Origin: Parapedobacter tibetensis
GTDB lineage: Bacteria; Bacteroidota; Bacteroidia; Sphingobacteriales; Sphingobacteriaceae
Reading direction: 5' to 3'
Assembly (NCBI RefSeq): GCF_024643205.1
Contig: NZ_JAMKQJ010000005.1
Span: 1-64,000 of the forward strand
Length of the DNA: 64,000 bases
Below are positions 44,905-54,030 of the stretch, in pieces. The position numbers and the translations under genes are program-made. The first letter of the stretch is position 1. Each line of letters starts with the position of its first letter. The notes under the pieces were generated by a model that had not been told where the DNA came from, ran no database searches, and worked only from the letters and a program-made list of their open reading frames with translations.

Positions 44905-46497
44905 TTACCGCTGCCGTTGCCATTCTGAGTTGTCGTGTAAACGGATGTCCGGATGTTTTTCCAACGCGTATGTAATATCCCATGCGGATGAAGACAGGAA
45001 TACGGGATTACCGTCTTTGTCGAAAGCGATGCGTCTCGATTGTTGTTGCAGGAAATTTTGGAGCTTCACAGGGTCTGATGAGCTTATCCAACTGGCTTTG
45101 GTATATTCCACAGACCGGAAGGCACAGGAAGCACCGTATTCATGCAGCAAACGAAACTTGATGACTTCAAATTGCAGCTCACCCACAGTGCCCACGATTT
45201 TTCGGTTGCCCAGCTCCTGGAAGAAGAGCTGAGCCACTCCCTCATCAATTAATTGATTGATGCCTTTGTCCAATTGCTTGGATTTCATGGGATCCGTGTT
45301 TTCCAATAGGCGAAAGATTTCCGGTGAAAACCTGGGGATGCCAAGAAACTGCAGGTCTTCCCCTTCCGTGAGGGTATCACCTATCTTGAAGTTTCCCGCA
45401 TCATACAATCCCACTACGTCACCGGGCCAGGACTCATCGACCACACTTTTGCTATCGGCCATGAAACTGGTAGGCGATGCAAATTTCAATTTCTTCTGCA
45501 GCCGTGTATGGTAGTAAAATGTATTGCGCTGGAATTGTCCGGAGCATATGCGGCAGAATGCAATTCGGTCGCGATGTTTGGGATCCAGGTTGGCATGTAT
45601 CTTGAAAATGAATCCGGTGAATTGCGGTTCATCCGGCTTGATGGTTCGTTCGTTTGCCGAGCGTTCCAAGGGTGGGGGTGCGATATCAATAAAGGTATCC
45701 AGTAATTCCCGTATGCCGAAATTGTTGATTGCACTTCCATAAAATACAGGGGCCAGGTATCCCGATCGGTATAGGGATAGGTCAAACGGTTCGTATAAAC
45801 CTTCCAAAAGTGAGACATCGTCACGTAGTTGTTGGGCGGCATTGTTGCCAAGCGTACGCTCCAGCATCTTGTCGTCCAGATCCTGCACCGCGATAAGGTT
45901 TTCGGAAACCCCTTTTTTTACCGGTTCATAAAGCTTCAATCCCTTGGCCTGTAGGTGATACACCCCTTTGAAGGTATGGCCGATGCCGATAGGCCAAGTA
46001 AGTGGCCTGGTGGATATATTGAGTTTCTTTTCCAGTTCATCGAGCAGGTCAAAAGGATCCTTGCCTTCACGGTCCATTTTGTTGACGAATATGATAACTG
46101 GGATATGGCGTAAGCGGCAGACCGCCATCAGTTTTTCGGTTTGCTCTTCCACACCCTTCACGCAATCGACCACAAGGATGACCGAATCCACGGCCGTAAG
46201 GGTACGATAGGTGTCTTCCGCAAAATCCTTGTGGCCCGGAGTATCCAGGATGTTGATTTTTTTGCCTTTATATTCGAAACCCATGACCGATGTTGCCACC
46301 GATATACCCCGCTGTTTTTCGATCTCCATAAAATCCGAAGTGGCAGTTTTACCCGGTTTGCTGCGTTTGACCGTACCGGCCTGCTGTATCGCACCACCAA
46401 AGAGCAACAACTTTTCAGTCAGCGTGGTTTTGCCTGCATCCGGGTGGCTGATGATGCCAAAAGTCCTTCTCTTCTTTATTTCGTTTTCAAGCTTCAT
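44905..46497 (-). CDS. prfC: Peptide chain release factor 3
   Basis: 530 residues, normal length. Translational GTPase that recycles RF1/RF2. G1 SHPDAGKTT, G2 region EKQRGISVATSV, G3 DTPGHKDFAEDT, G4 VNKMD; domain II/III follow (TGFIFKIHANLDPKHRDRIA, VGTVGELQFEVIKFRL). The SulP gene lies 13 nt upstream of its start on the same strand, but functional linkage is unlikely. Confidence 0.96.
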   Translation of the reverse strand: MKLENEIKKRRTFGIISHPDAGKTTLTEKLLLFGGAIQQAGTVKRSKPGKTATSDFMEIEKQRGISVATSVMGFEYKGKKINILDTPGHKDFAEDTYRTLTAVDSVILVVDCVKGVEEQTEKLMAVCRLRHIPVIIFVNKMDREGKDPFDLLDELEKKLNISTRPLTWPIGIGHTFKGVYHLQAKGLKLYEPVKKGVSENLIAVQDLDDKMLERTLGNNAAQQLRDDVSLLEGLYEPFDLSLYRSGYLAPVFYGSAINNFGIRELLDTFIDIAPPPLERSANERTIKPDEPQFTGFIFKIHANLDPKHRDRIAFCRICSGQFQRNTFYYHTRLQKKLKFASPTSFMADSKSVVDESWPGDVVGLYDAGNFKIGDTLTEGEDLQFLGIPRFSPEIFRLLENTDPMKSKQLDKGINQLIDEGVAQLFFQELGNRKIVGTVGELQFEVIKFRLLHEYGASCAFRSVEYTKASWISSSDPVKLQNFLQQQSRRIAFDKDGNPVFLSSSAWDITYALEKHPDIRLHDNSEWQRQR

Positions 46498-46510
46498 GGA
46501 TTCGTTTTTG

Positions 46511-48052
46511 TTATTTTACCTGATCAGTTACTACATTATAGGTGGGGTCTTCCATAATATTGACTTCAATCAAGGCGCCGGCATTATGGAGGAGCCTCCT
46601 GCAATCAGGGCTTAAGTGTTCCAAGTGCAGTTTTTTCCCTGCTTGATGGTAGCGTTCGGTGAGTTTGTTTAATGCTTCGATACCCGACATGTCGGCCACG
46701 CGGCTCTCCTTGAAGTCGACGACCACCTCATCGGGGTCATTCAACATGTCAAACTTCTCATTGAAGGCCGTGATGGAACCAAAGAACAACGGTCCGTAGA
46801 TTTCGTAGTGTTTTACGCCTTGTTCATCAACATATTTCCTCGCACGGATCCGTTTGGCGCTTTCCCAAGCAAATACCAATGCTGAAATGATAACGCCGAT
46901 GAGCACGGCCAAAGCCAGGTTGTGCAGCAGGATGGTCACCGCCGCGACCAGCACACCCACAAAAATATCGTGCTTGGGCATTTTACCAATCATGCGGATG
47001 CTGATCCACTCAAAAGTGCCCACCGCCACCATGATCATAACACCCGTGAGGGCCGCCATGGGTACTTTTTCAATCAAGGGAGCACCGAACATGATGAATA
47101 CCAAGAGCATCACAGCGGCTACAATGCCGGATAAACGTGCGCGGGCGCCGGCCGAAATGTTGATGAGGCTCTGACCAATCATGGCGCAACCGCCCATGCC
47201 GTAGAAGAATCCACTCAGGATATTAGCACCCCCTTGTGCCACGCATTCCTTGTTGCCCCGGCCTCGGGTGCCCGTGATCTCATCGATGAGATTCAGTGTA
47301 AGCAGACTCTCGATAAGCCCCACGCCGGCCATGATGGCCGCATAGGGGAAGATGGTGTTGAATGTCTCCCATGTAAAGGACACTCCGGGGATATGGAAAG
47401 GAGGGAACCCACCCTTGATGGAAGCGATATCACCTACGGTCTTGGTTTCCAGCCCGAAGCTGGCCACGAGGATGAAGACCACGATGATGGCGACCAATGA
47501 TGCCGGTACGGCCTTGGTGATTCGGGGGAGGAATACCATGATGCCAATGGTGAGGGCTACCAAACCAATCATCATGAATAGCGGTTGCCCGGTGAGCCAC
47601 ACCATTTCATCGCCCACTTTCATTTTAAACTGATTCAATTGCGACATGAAGATGATAACGGCCAGACCATTGACAAACCCAAACATCACGGGATGTGGTA
47701 CCAACCGGATGAGTTTGCCCAAGCGGAGTACGCCAACAATGATTTGAATGATACCGGCCAATACGACGGTTGCAAATACATATTCGATGCCTTTGGTTTT
47801 GGCCAAGGCTACAATGACTACGGCTATGGCACCCGTGGCTCCGGATATCATGCCGGGGCGGCCACCAAAAATTGCGGTGACCAATCCCAATACAAATGCC
47901 GCATACAATCCCACCAAAGGGGGGAGGCCGGCAATCATGGAAAAGGCTACCGCCTCTGGGATCAGGGCCAAGGCTACGGTCAAACCGGCGAGGATCTCGA
48001 TTTTGTAGTCGACTTTCTGTTTAAAATCAAATAAACGTAAGTAAGGGTGCAT
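46511..48052 (-). CDS. SulP-family anion transporter with STAS domain
   Basis: 513 residues from ATG 48052 (MHPYLRLFDFKQ); a longer start at 48154 would add a hydrophobic leader not found in the family. The membrane part has the SulP entry IEILAGLTVALALIPEAVAF and GLYAAFV. C-terminal STAS domain about 410-505 (VVDFKESRVADMSGIEALNK). Members carry sulfate, bicarbonate or other anions into the cell; substrate not predictable. prfC follows at 13 nt. Confidence 0.92.
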   Translation of the reverse strand: MHPYLRLFDFKQKVDYKIEILAGLTVALALIPEAVAFSMIAGLPPLVGLYAAFVLGLVTAIFGGRPGMISGATGAIAVVIVALAKTKGIEYVFATVVLAGIIQIIVGVLRLGKLIRLVPHPVMFGFVNGLAVIIFMSQLNQFKMKVGDEMVWLTGQPLFMMIGLVALTIGIMVFLPRITKAVPASLVAIIVVFILVASFGLETKTVGDIASIKGGFPPFHIPGVSFTWETFNTIFPYAAIMAGVGLIESLLTLNLIDEITGTRGRGNKECVAQGGANILSGFFYGMGGCAMIGQSLINISAGARARLSGIVAAVMLLVFIMFGAPLIEKVPMAALTGVMIMVAVGTFEWISIRMIGKMPKHDIFVGVLVAAVTILLHNLALAVLIGVIISALVFAWESAKRIRARKYVDEQGVKHYEIYGPLFFGSITAFNEKFDMLNDPDEVVVDFKESRVADMSGIEALNKLTERYHQAGKKLHLEHLSPDCRRLLHNAGALIEVNIMEDPTYNVVTDQVK

Positions 48053-48340
48053 AAGGATGGGGTAAAGCGAAATGATGGATAAGTATAAACTAAATAATAG
48101 ATAAGACAAAAATAGAATCCCGCCATGTTGGTATGCCGGGAGAAAATACATCACAGCTGTTGGTGTGAAGCGCTACCTTAAATCAAGGCGGTGTAACAGG
48201 GCTTTGCTGAATAGAGAATCGCATTTCGGCCGCAAAGATAACATAATAGTTGATATATCCTAAACACCCCCGGATCGAAAATGGGGCGCACGACAAATTT
48301 CCTTTCACGCCGGGTTCACGCGAAGTTACCAAGGCGCCTT

Positions 48341-48356
48341 TCCGCCAGCTGGCGGA
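48341..48356. repeat. Perfect 16-bp palindrome
   Basis: TCCGCCAGCTGGCGGA, a loopless palindrome between the SulP and TauE genes. A degenerate relative (CTAGCTGGCGGATC) is found near 15682. Short palindromes of this kind are dispersed in Bacteroidota genomes and may be REP-like. The rest of the gap 48053-48371 has no supported feature. Confidence 0.45.
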
Positions 48357-48371
48357 CAAAGTACGCGGAAG

Positions 48372-49145
48372 TCAAATCATCCCCGCCCCCAACGCCAACG
48401 AAATGAAGATAAGCATCACAGCCACCAAGACTTGTATGAATCTGAGTTTTACCTTTTTTAATAGCTTATTGCCCAGGTAAGCCCCAATAATAGCAGCCAC
48501 GATAGCACAAACTACCAGCAATAGGTTATCCTGAAGCCCGGCCTTGGTAAATCGGGTGGCATAGACAGAAAGTCGGGTAAAATCGACAAACGAGGATACA
48601 ACAACAGTAGTGGCCACAAAGGCCTCTTTGGACAAGCCTGCCTTGATCAGGAAAGCGCTACGTAAGGCACCCTGATTTCCCGATAGGCCTCCGAAGAATC
48701 CACTCAAGGCACCACCTATGGGTAGCTTGTCTTTGCCGAACTGTAATTTGTTGAAGAGGGGAACTAAGTCAATGATTGCAAACAGGATGAGCAAGATGGA
48801 AATGATGAACTTGATGGGGTAAACCTCAAACGTTTTGCTTCCGATCGAATAAGCAAAGAGGGGTTCGAAATCAGCCATGTGCAACAAAAGCCATGCTCCA
48901 ACAAATGCAGCGAGCACTGCCGGAATACCGAAGCGGAGCAATACTTGCCGGTCTGCTTGTTTGCCAACCAGCACCAGCTTAAAGATATTGTTAAAGAAAT
49001 GGACTACGCCTGTGAGGGCTATGGCCAGATCCACCGGAAAATAAATCATGAATACCGGGGTGAGGATGGTTCCGAGGCCAAAACCGGAGAAAAAGGTAAG
49101 CAGTGCGATAAGGAATGCTGCCAATGAGAGGATTAGGATGTCCAT
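48372..49145 (-). CDS. TauE/SafE-family sulfite/anion exporter
   Basis: 257 residues, about eight transmembrane segments in two repeats. FFSGFGLGTILTPVFMIYF and GALSGFFGGLSGNQGALRSA are the two family repeats. It probably exports small sulfur-containing or organic anions. It overlaps the DoxX-like gene by 13 nt, so the two form an operon, next to the SulP transporter. Confidence 0.9.
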   Translation of the reverse strand: MDILILSLAAFLIALLTFFSGFGLGTILTPVFMIYFPVDLAIALTGVVHFFNNIFKLVLVGKQADRQVLLRFGIPAVLAAFVGAWLLLHMADFEPLFAYSIGSKTFEVYPIKFIISILLILFAIIDLVPLFNKLQFGKDKLPIGGALSGFFGGLSGNQGALRSAFLIKAGLSKEAFVATTVVVSSFVDFTRLSVYATRFTKAGLQDNLLLVVCAIVAAIIGAYLGNKLLKKVKLRFIQVLVAVMLIFISLALGAGMI

Positions 49146-49555
49146 GGCTTACTGATTTTTCCATCGAGTGACCATCGACCACCTCCTTTGATAAGAAGGA
49201 ACAAGCTACCCAATAACATGGCCCAATCTGTACGACTGCCATGCATCATCTCCCAAAAGCCTTCATTAGCCAGTACGTCCGCTTTAGTTGTAGCGATGGC
49301 TACTACCATGATGCAGAGTAGGGGGATGGCGGCAAACCGCGTGAATAAACCCAGCAACACCAGCGTACCACAGGTAATTTCGAAACCACCCACAAAAGGG
49401 CCTAGAAATTCAGGATTGGGCAAGCCTATTTTGGCAAAACGACCTACCCCAAGTTTTTCCGCAAAAAGGAACTTCTGAATGCCTTCCGATAGAAAGACAA
49501 CGCCCACCATCAAACGGATGATGATCGTGGTGGCGGTGGCATCGGTATTTAGCAT
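49133..49555 (-). CDS. DoxX-family membrane protein
   Basis: 140 residues from ATG 49555 (MLNTDATATTIIIRLMVGVV), chosen because four transmembrane segments typical of DoxX begin there. Contains VGVVFLSEGIQKFLF and FVGGFEITCGTLVLLGL. DoxX proteins occur in thiosulfate-oxidising and redox-linked contexts; here it is coupled to a TauE-type exporter. Confidence 0.88.
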   Translation of the reverse strand: MLNTDATATTIIIRLMVGVVFLSEGIQKFLFAEKLGVGRFAKIGLPNPEFLGPFVGGFEITCGTLVLLGLFTRFAAIPLLCIMVVAIATTKADVLANEGFWEMMHGSRTDWAMLLGSLFLLIKGGGRWSLDGKISKPWTS

Positions 49556-49913
49556 CGGTTTCACTTGGTCGTTATGCAATGTGGGTATGTGATTAAAGTA
49601 AATTAATCTACCTGACAAAGGTAGTACGGCAAAATATCTTATCCATGGTCTATTTGAAAATATAATGGTATCGCAGCAAGCTTTTTTTGTAACGTTTGTG
49701 GTACGTTGTTCGAGTTCAACCCGTTCCACATACCTTTCATGATGTTTCCTATCCCTCACGCAGGAAGGACATTAGATACCGACCTTTTCAAAGCAGCGCT
49801 GATCTAAAATACCATGCCAACCATATTTGAAAACTTTGTGTAATTTTATCCCCACAAACCATTAGCGGGCATTGTAAAGGGCTACCTACAAGAAAAAATA
49901 ACAGCATGACAAA

Positions 49914-50273
49914 ATGAAAATTAAAACCCACAACATAGACGATATAAAAATTGCCGAAGTAGTTTCGGACGATACTATCATAAACAAAACTGAAGACGGA
50001 TTAGACTTATTAGGCAACTTATACTATCAAGGTTTCGACAAGATTGTAATTCATGAAAAAAACATCACTCCTGATTTTTTTGACCTTAAAAACGGGATTG
50101 CGGGAGAAATACTTCAAAAATTTTCGACTTATCGCGTTCGTTTGGCTATAGTTGGTGACTATTCTAAATATACAAGTAAAAGTTTAAATGACTTCATTTA
50201 TGAAAGTAACAAAGGCAGACAAATCAACTTTGTAGCTTCAACAACAGAAGCAATAAACATTCTTTCAGGATGA
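49914..50273 (+). CDS. DUF4180 protein
   Basis: 119 residues: IKIAEVVSDDTIINKTEDGL, FDKIVIHEKNITPDFFDLKN and FIYESNKGRQINFVAS, matching the DUF4180 family of small cytoplasmic proteins, which often travel in integron-type cassettes. A GTTAGCG-like ATTAGCGGGC lies 45 nt upstream at about 49862. Function unknown. Its stop overlaps the start of the following repeat-encoded frame (ATGA). Confidence 0.78.
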   Translation: MKIKTHNIDDIKIAEVVSDDTIINKTEDGLDLLGNLYYQGFDKIVIHEKNITPDFFDLKNGIAGEILQKFSTYRVRLAIVGDYSKYTSKSLNDFIYESNKGRQINFVASTTEAINILSG

Positions 50274-50329
50274 ACAACAACACATACCAATACATGGACA
50301 ACGGCGCCGCGGCGGCAAACCCGACGGAT

Positions 50330-50830
50330 TTGTTGACCAACTTGCAGCCGGGAACGTTCGGTCTGCGGCCATTGACGTTCGGTATTGCGCATTTGCCGAA
50401 TGTTTTCCATGATGATATTTTCCGCTGCGCTCCAACACCGTTCGGTATCGGACAAATACCGATCAGCAAATACCGAAAACCACTCGGTACCCAAACGGGG
50501 AAAAACACGGCAACCCATTTACCGATTGGCAACCCTCAAAACCCAATCGATGCCTGCCGTGTGGTGATTGTATCCAAACAGAAACCAATCGGCATGCACC
50601 AACCACCGATCGGCATCATTGAAAAACCGATCGTCAATCCACGCCTTGTTTTCCTCTCCGGTCATTTACCGAATGGTAACCGTCGGGAAATTTGCACATG
50701 CACCAGCAAAACAAACGGTTCTAGGCAAATACCGAACAGTGCTAAGCAAAAAACGATCGGAACCGGCCAAAACATAATCGTAAAATCTACCAAGACGGTT
50801 CCCGAAACCGGTATACCAGGCGGCGACAGG
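50330..50830. repeat. Degenerate 21-nt-period tandem repeats (B)
   Basis: Some 20 units line up exactly at 21-nt spacing, e.g. CCGATCGGCATCATTGAAAA, CCAATCGGCATGCACCAACC, CCGATTGGCAACCCTCAAAA, with core CCGATCGGCA. A plus-strand frame from ATG 50270 gives a 191-residue protein of heptads centred on PIG (for example KPIGMHQ, PPIGIIE). Several other frames, including minus-strand ones, are open too because the unit length is a multiple of three, so translation is uncertain. Same type as islands at 3335 and 60660. Confidence 0.75.
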
Positions 50831-50966
50831 TCTATTAAACTTTAGTGCTAAATTGAAACTTTCAGCTTCTAAATCTGCCACTTCATAAATACCCAAACCG
50901 TTGTGGTGTATTAGAACCAAGCTGCCGAAAAATTAAAATCAATTACATTGATTCAGAAAAATAATG

Positions 50967-50990
50967 TAAATTTGTATCCAGTTGGATACA
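50967..50990 (+). promoter_or_regulatory. Promoter -7 box and operator of the HigB/HigA-type module
   Basis: TAAATTTG (50967-50974) matches TAnnTTTG. It runs into the perfect inverted repeat TGTATCC-AGTT-GGATACA (50973-50990), which covers the expected transcription start. The repeat is a good candidate for autoregulation by the antitoxin. Confidence 0.6.
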
Positions 50991-50996
50991 ATACTT

Positions 50997-51296
50997 ATGT
51001 TCTTTATCGAAAAAACATCTGAGTTTGATAAGTGGTTGAGAAAGCTAAAGGATTTGAGAGCAAAGGCCAAAATTATCTTTAGAATTCAGAAAATAGAAAA
51101 CGGCGGACACTTTGGAGATTGCAAACCTGTAGGCGATGGAATTAGCGAGTTGCGGGTGAATTTTGCTAAAGGTTATAGAGTTTATTTCAAAGAAAAAGAC
51201 GGAAAAATAATTGTATTGCTTGTTGGTGGAGATAAATCGTCTCAACAAAATGACATTAGGAAAGCAAAAGAAATCTGGGAAAAATTAAACAAATAG
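50997..51296 (+). CDS. HigB-1 / RelE-family toxin
   Basis: 99 residues from ATG 50997; an upstream TTG at 50982 lies inside the operator and is disfavoured. EFDKWLRKLKDLRAKAKIIF, GDCKPVGDGISELRVNFAKG and YRVYFKEKDGKIIVLLVGGD are the hallmark strands of plasmid-maintenance HigB-1 killers that cleave mRNA at the ribosome. Toxin precedes antitoxin, as in HigBA. The antitoxin starts 5 nt downstream. Confidence 0.9.
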   Translation: MFFIEKTSEFDKWLRKLKDLRAKAKIIFRIQKIENGGHFGDCKPVGDGISELRVNFAKGYRVYFKEKDGKIIVLLVGGDKSSQQNDIRKAKEIWEKLNK

Positions 51297-51301
51297 AAAT
51301 T

Positions 51302-51586
51302 ATGGTAACTTCAAAATTTGACATAGCGGATTATTTGGACAGCAAAGAAATGATTGCAGAATATCTCAATACTGTTTTAGAAGAAGGAGATAATGCAGAC
51401 GTAATTAATGCAATTGGACATATTGCAAAAGCGATAGGAATGACTAAAATATCTGAAGAAACAGGATTGAGCAGACCAAGTTTATACAAAGCTTTGTCTG
51501 ACGGAGCCAAACCTCAATTTGAGACAATAATGAAAGTTTTAAAAGCGATTGGTGGACAAATTCAAGTGAATCCTATGCCTGCCTAG
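51302..51586 (+). CDS. HigA-like antitoxin (addiction-module antidote)
   Basis: 94 residues. Acidic N-terminus, then HTH: NAIGHIAKAIGMTKISEETG, LSRPSLYKALSDGAKPQFET. This is the antidote family (XRE-like) that pairs with HigB-1 toxins and binds the promoter operator. Intact pair, presumably active. Confidence 0.9.
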   Translation: MVTSKFDIADYLDSKEMIAEYLNTVLEEGDNADVINAIGHIAKAIGMTKISEETGLSRPSLYKALSDGAKPQFETIMKVLKAIGGQIQVNPMPA

Positions 51587-51626
51587 AAAAATAACGACAC
51601 CACTACAGCCGTAAAATGACAAAAAA

Positions 51627-52121
51627 ATGAATCTGATTGCTGATTTTTGGAACGGATTCCTAAAACAAAACCGTGACCATAAGCATTACAAACAGCCCCC
51701 ATCTTATTATTTCTGTGATAATAAAAAAGACGCTGATGAATGCGCCGAACTTGTCCTAAAAGGAATTAAGCAAGCTTCATCACCATCAGTTTGGTGGTTT
51801 CAGAAAAATAACGAAGAGGTACCGGAAGTTGGAAATTTAGCGATTGTAACAAATTGGAATGGCGAACCCAAAGCAATAATTCAGACCATTAAAATTGAAA
51901 TCGTTAAATTTAAGGACATAACGCCTGAATATGCCTTTATAGAGGGAGAAGGTGATAAGAGCTTAGCCTATTGGAAAACAGTACATTGGGAATATTATGC
52001 CAATGAAATGAAAGAAGATGGTGAATCGCCTAATCAAGAAATGGAAATTGTTTGCGAATACTTCAAAACGGTTTGGTCAGGCCAGCATCTAGACAAAAAA
52101 ACCAAAGACACAGAAATATGA
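51627..52121 (+). CDS. ASCH-domain protein
   Basis: 164 residues. ADECAELVLKGIKQASSPSV, VPEVGNLAIVTNWNGEPKAI and a final EYFKTVW match ASCH-domain proteins (about 150 residues), which are PUA-like RNA-binding or nucleoside-hydrolysing enzymes. The end overlaps the start of the next gene (ATGA). Confidence 0.8.
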   Translation: MNLIADFWNGFLKQNRDHKHYKQPPSYYFCDNKKDADECAELVLKGIKQASSPSVWWFQKNNEEVPEVGNLAIVTNWNGEPKAIIQTIKIEIVKFKDITPEYAFIEGEGDKSLAYWKTVHWEYYANEMKEDGESPNQEMEIVCEYFKTVWSGQHLDKKTKDTEI

Positions 52122-52476
52122 CGACAATGGTAGTTGGAGCAAGCGGCGCGACAGGAAAGCTGTTGGTGGAACAATTATTAAAATCAGGACAGCGGGTCAA
52201 GGCAATCGTTCGTTCAACTAGTAATATCCCTGACGCTTGGGGCGACAACGATAGGGTAACCATAATCAAGGAGAACATTACACTAATTAGCGTGGACGAG
52301 ATGGCAAACCACCTTTCTGGCTGCAAAGCTGTGGCATCGTGCCTTGGACAATGTTCAATCCGGGAAAAACAAGCCGTATAAACGTAGGACATTTTATGGC
52401 GAAACTAATAACAGATGAGATTGCTTGGAGTAGGTGGAAAGGGCAAATGCCCGTGATTTACAATAACGTTCATTAG
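52118..52476 (+). pseudogene. NAD(P)-binding NmrA/SDR-like gene with an internal deletion
   Basis: ATG 52118 starts MTTMVVGASGATGKLLVEQL with the Rossmann GASGATG loop. The frame continues to VASCLGQC and stops at 52381. In another frame the last 34 residues of a family member follow (INVGHFMAKLITDEIAWSRW, KGQMPVIYNNVH) to 52476. About 100 middle residues are missing, so a deletion joined both ends out of frame. Confidence 0.65.
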
Positions 52477-52737
52477 TGCGGGGTTGTTCTGCGGATGTCT
52501 TTCCTGAATTCCGCAATCTTGATGTGCTGGTTGGGCTCAATCTTGTTTTTGATGGCGAAATCCGTGAGCATACTTCTCCTGATGGGATAAATTTAAGGCT
52601 TAAAGGTAGTGTTTCCCTAGCAACCTGACTACTACAGTCGATTTTTTTTGGAGCGTTGTGACTTTTTTGTCCGTTTTCCGACTACCCTTATGAAACAGAT
52701 GATTAGTATATCGTACATACAAACAAATAAAATTATC

Positions 52738-53637
52738 ATGAACACATTAACGGATACCCTTCAATATTTTTTTATCATTTCTCTTGAATTGATTGGACTT
52801 TTTCTGCTTATCAGCACAATAGTTGGCTTAATCTTGATGCATATACCGGAAGAGCGTGTACGGAAAAAACTCGTAGGTAAAGGATTATATGGTAATGCCA
52901 TTGGTGGATTATTTGGTGCCTTGACACCATTTTGTGCCTGTTCCACCATCCCGATAACCGCAGGTTTCTTACAAGCCCGTGTGCCATTTGGTGCCATCAT
53001 GTCGTTCCTCATAGCCTCTCCTTTGCTCAATCCCATCATCATTGGCATGTTGGGTGCCATGGTGGGGATTAAGGCAGCAGCCATCTATTTTGTTGTCGCA
53101 TTTGGTTGCGCCGTTATGTTTGGATATTTTTTAGAGAAGATAGGTGCGCAACGATATGTCAAAAACATCCGTATCAAAGGAAATGCATCCAGACAGGTAC
53201 AAGAAGAAAACAAGGCTTGGCCATGGTCAAGGAAAATCAGCCATGCTTTTGGGGAAGCCTGGAATGGAATGCGCCCCGTACTGCCTTACCTTTTTATTGG
53301 TGTAGGAATAGGGGCGGCGATATATGGGTATCTGCCCGGAGATTTCGTGCTGAAAGTGGCTGGGCAGGATAATATGTTGGCCATCCCCATTGCAGCAGTG
53401 CTGGGTATACCCCTTTATATACGCGCGGAAACAGCTATTCCCATCGGCCTAGCCCTATTAGGCAAGGGGATGGGAATAGGGGCGGTAATCGCGCTGATTA
53501 TTGGCGGAGCGGGGATGGCTATCCCTGAAATGAGTATGCTCGCCAGCCTTTTCAAACGTAAACTAGTGATCATGATTATCGCGGTAATTTTCCTTACCGC
53601 GGTCGCCGCTGGTTATTTATTCAACGTCCTCAGTTAG
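52738..53637 (+). CDS. Permease of the ArsP_1 / UPF0718 family
   Basis: 299 residues from ATG 52738 (MNTLTDTLQYFFII). Eight or so transmembrane segments; the motif GALTPFCACSTIPITAGFLQ is diagnostic for the family and carries a CxC pair; IASPLLNPIIIGMLG follows. ArsP relatives export trivalent organoarsenicals, others metal ions. A Cys-rich small protein and an arsR-led operon follow downstream, supporting metalloid export. Confidence 0.85.
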   Translation: MNTLTDTLQYFFIISLELIGLFLLISTIVGLILMHIPEERVRKKLVGKGLYGNAIGGLFGALTPFCACSTIPITAGFLQARVPFGAIMSFLIASPLLNPIIIGMLGAMVGIKAAAIYFVVAFGCAVMFGYFLEKIGAQRYVKNIRIKGNASRQVQEENKAWPWSRKISHAFGEAWNGMRPVLPYLFIGVGIGAAIYGYLPGDFVLKVAGQDNMLAIPIAAVLGIPLYIRAETAIPIGLALLGKGMGIGAVIALIIGGAGMAIPEMSMLASLFKRKLVIMIIAVIFLTAVAAGYLFNVLS

Positions 53638-53668
53638 TTCATTCACATCAATAATTAAATTAGATATC

Positions 53669-53869
53669 ATGGAAAATCAAAAATCAACAGGTTTCTTGAG
53701 CAAATTGTTCAAAGCCAAAACGAACGATTGCTGTGCCGTACAAATCGAAGAGGCCAACGAAGACGCGCCGGTAATGCGGGAAGAGACAAAAGAGCATGAG
53801 AATGCTAAGAATGGTCAAGAGAAAAAAGTGCTTATTGCTTCTGACAAGCAATCTTCAGGTTGTTGCTAA
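53669..53869 (+). CDS. Small Cys-pair protein of the arsenic locus
   Basis: 66 residues, charged. One CC pair at 21-22 (TNDCCAVQ) and one at the very end (QSSGCC). It starts 31 nt after the permease and is probably co-transcribed. The vicinal thiols suit As(III)/Sb(III) binding; a donor to the permease is a plausible role. No known family. Confidence 0.7.
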   Translation: MENQKSTGFLSKLFKAKTNDCCAVQIEEANEDAPVMREETKEHENAKNGQEKKVLIASDKQSSGCC

Positions 53870-53893
53870 CGGATGGCGGCAAGAGTTTGCCTA

Positions 53894-53926
53894 ACCCCTT
53901 GATATACTAAAACCATGTCAAGGGGT
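53894..53926 (+). terminator. Stem-loop after the permease/Cys-pair unit
   Basis: ACCCCTTGA pairs perfectly with TCAAGGGGT (15-nt loop). No T tract follows, so termination is inferred from position only. Confidence 0.4.
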
Positions 53927-54010
53927 GGCATTTCCTTATAATTGGCTTGCTACCGTATTTTTGTAAAACTTTTTTCCTTGTATGAATTTGTTTCAGTCAT
54001 TTATTTATCG

Positions 54011-54024
54011 TAATATTGCAATAT
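54011..54024 (+). promoter_or_regulatory. Putative ArsR operator 1
   Basis: ATATTGCAATAT, a perfect 12-bp palindrome, in the context ATCGTAATATTGCAATATAA, 7 nt before the arsR start. A close copy lies before the DUF6428 gene. Confidence 0.55.
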
Positions 54025-54030
54025 AATATT

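Noticed and set aside
45968..46615. Open frames on the plus strand inside prfC
   Set aside because: They are antisense to a clear, full-length release factor gene and have no features of their own.
46854..48034. Open frames on the plus strand inside the SulP gene
   Set aside because: Antisense to a complete transporter gene; their Met/Thr/Ala-rich composition is the mirror of membrane codons.
50198..50532. Two long minus-strand open frames opposite repeat island B
   Set aside because: They exist because the 21-nt unit keeps all frames open; sequence follows the repeat and not a protein family.
50330..50830. CRISPR array
   Set aside because: The 21-nt units are contiguous and degenerate, without constant repeats and variable spacers.
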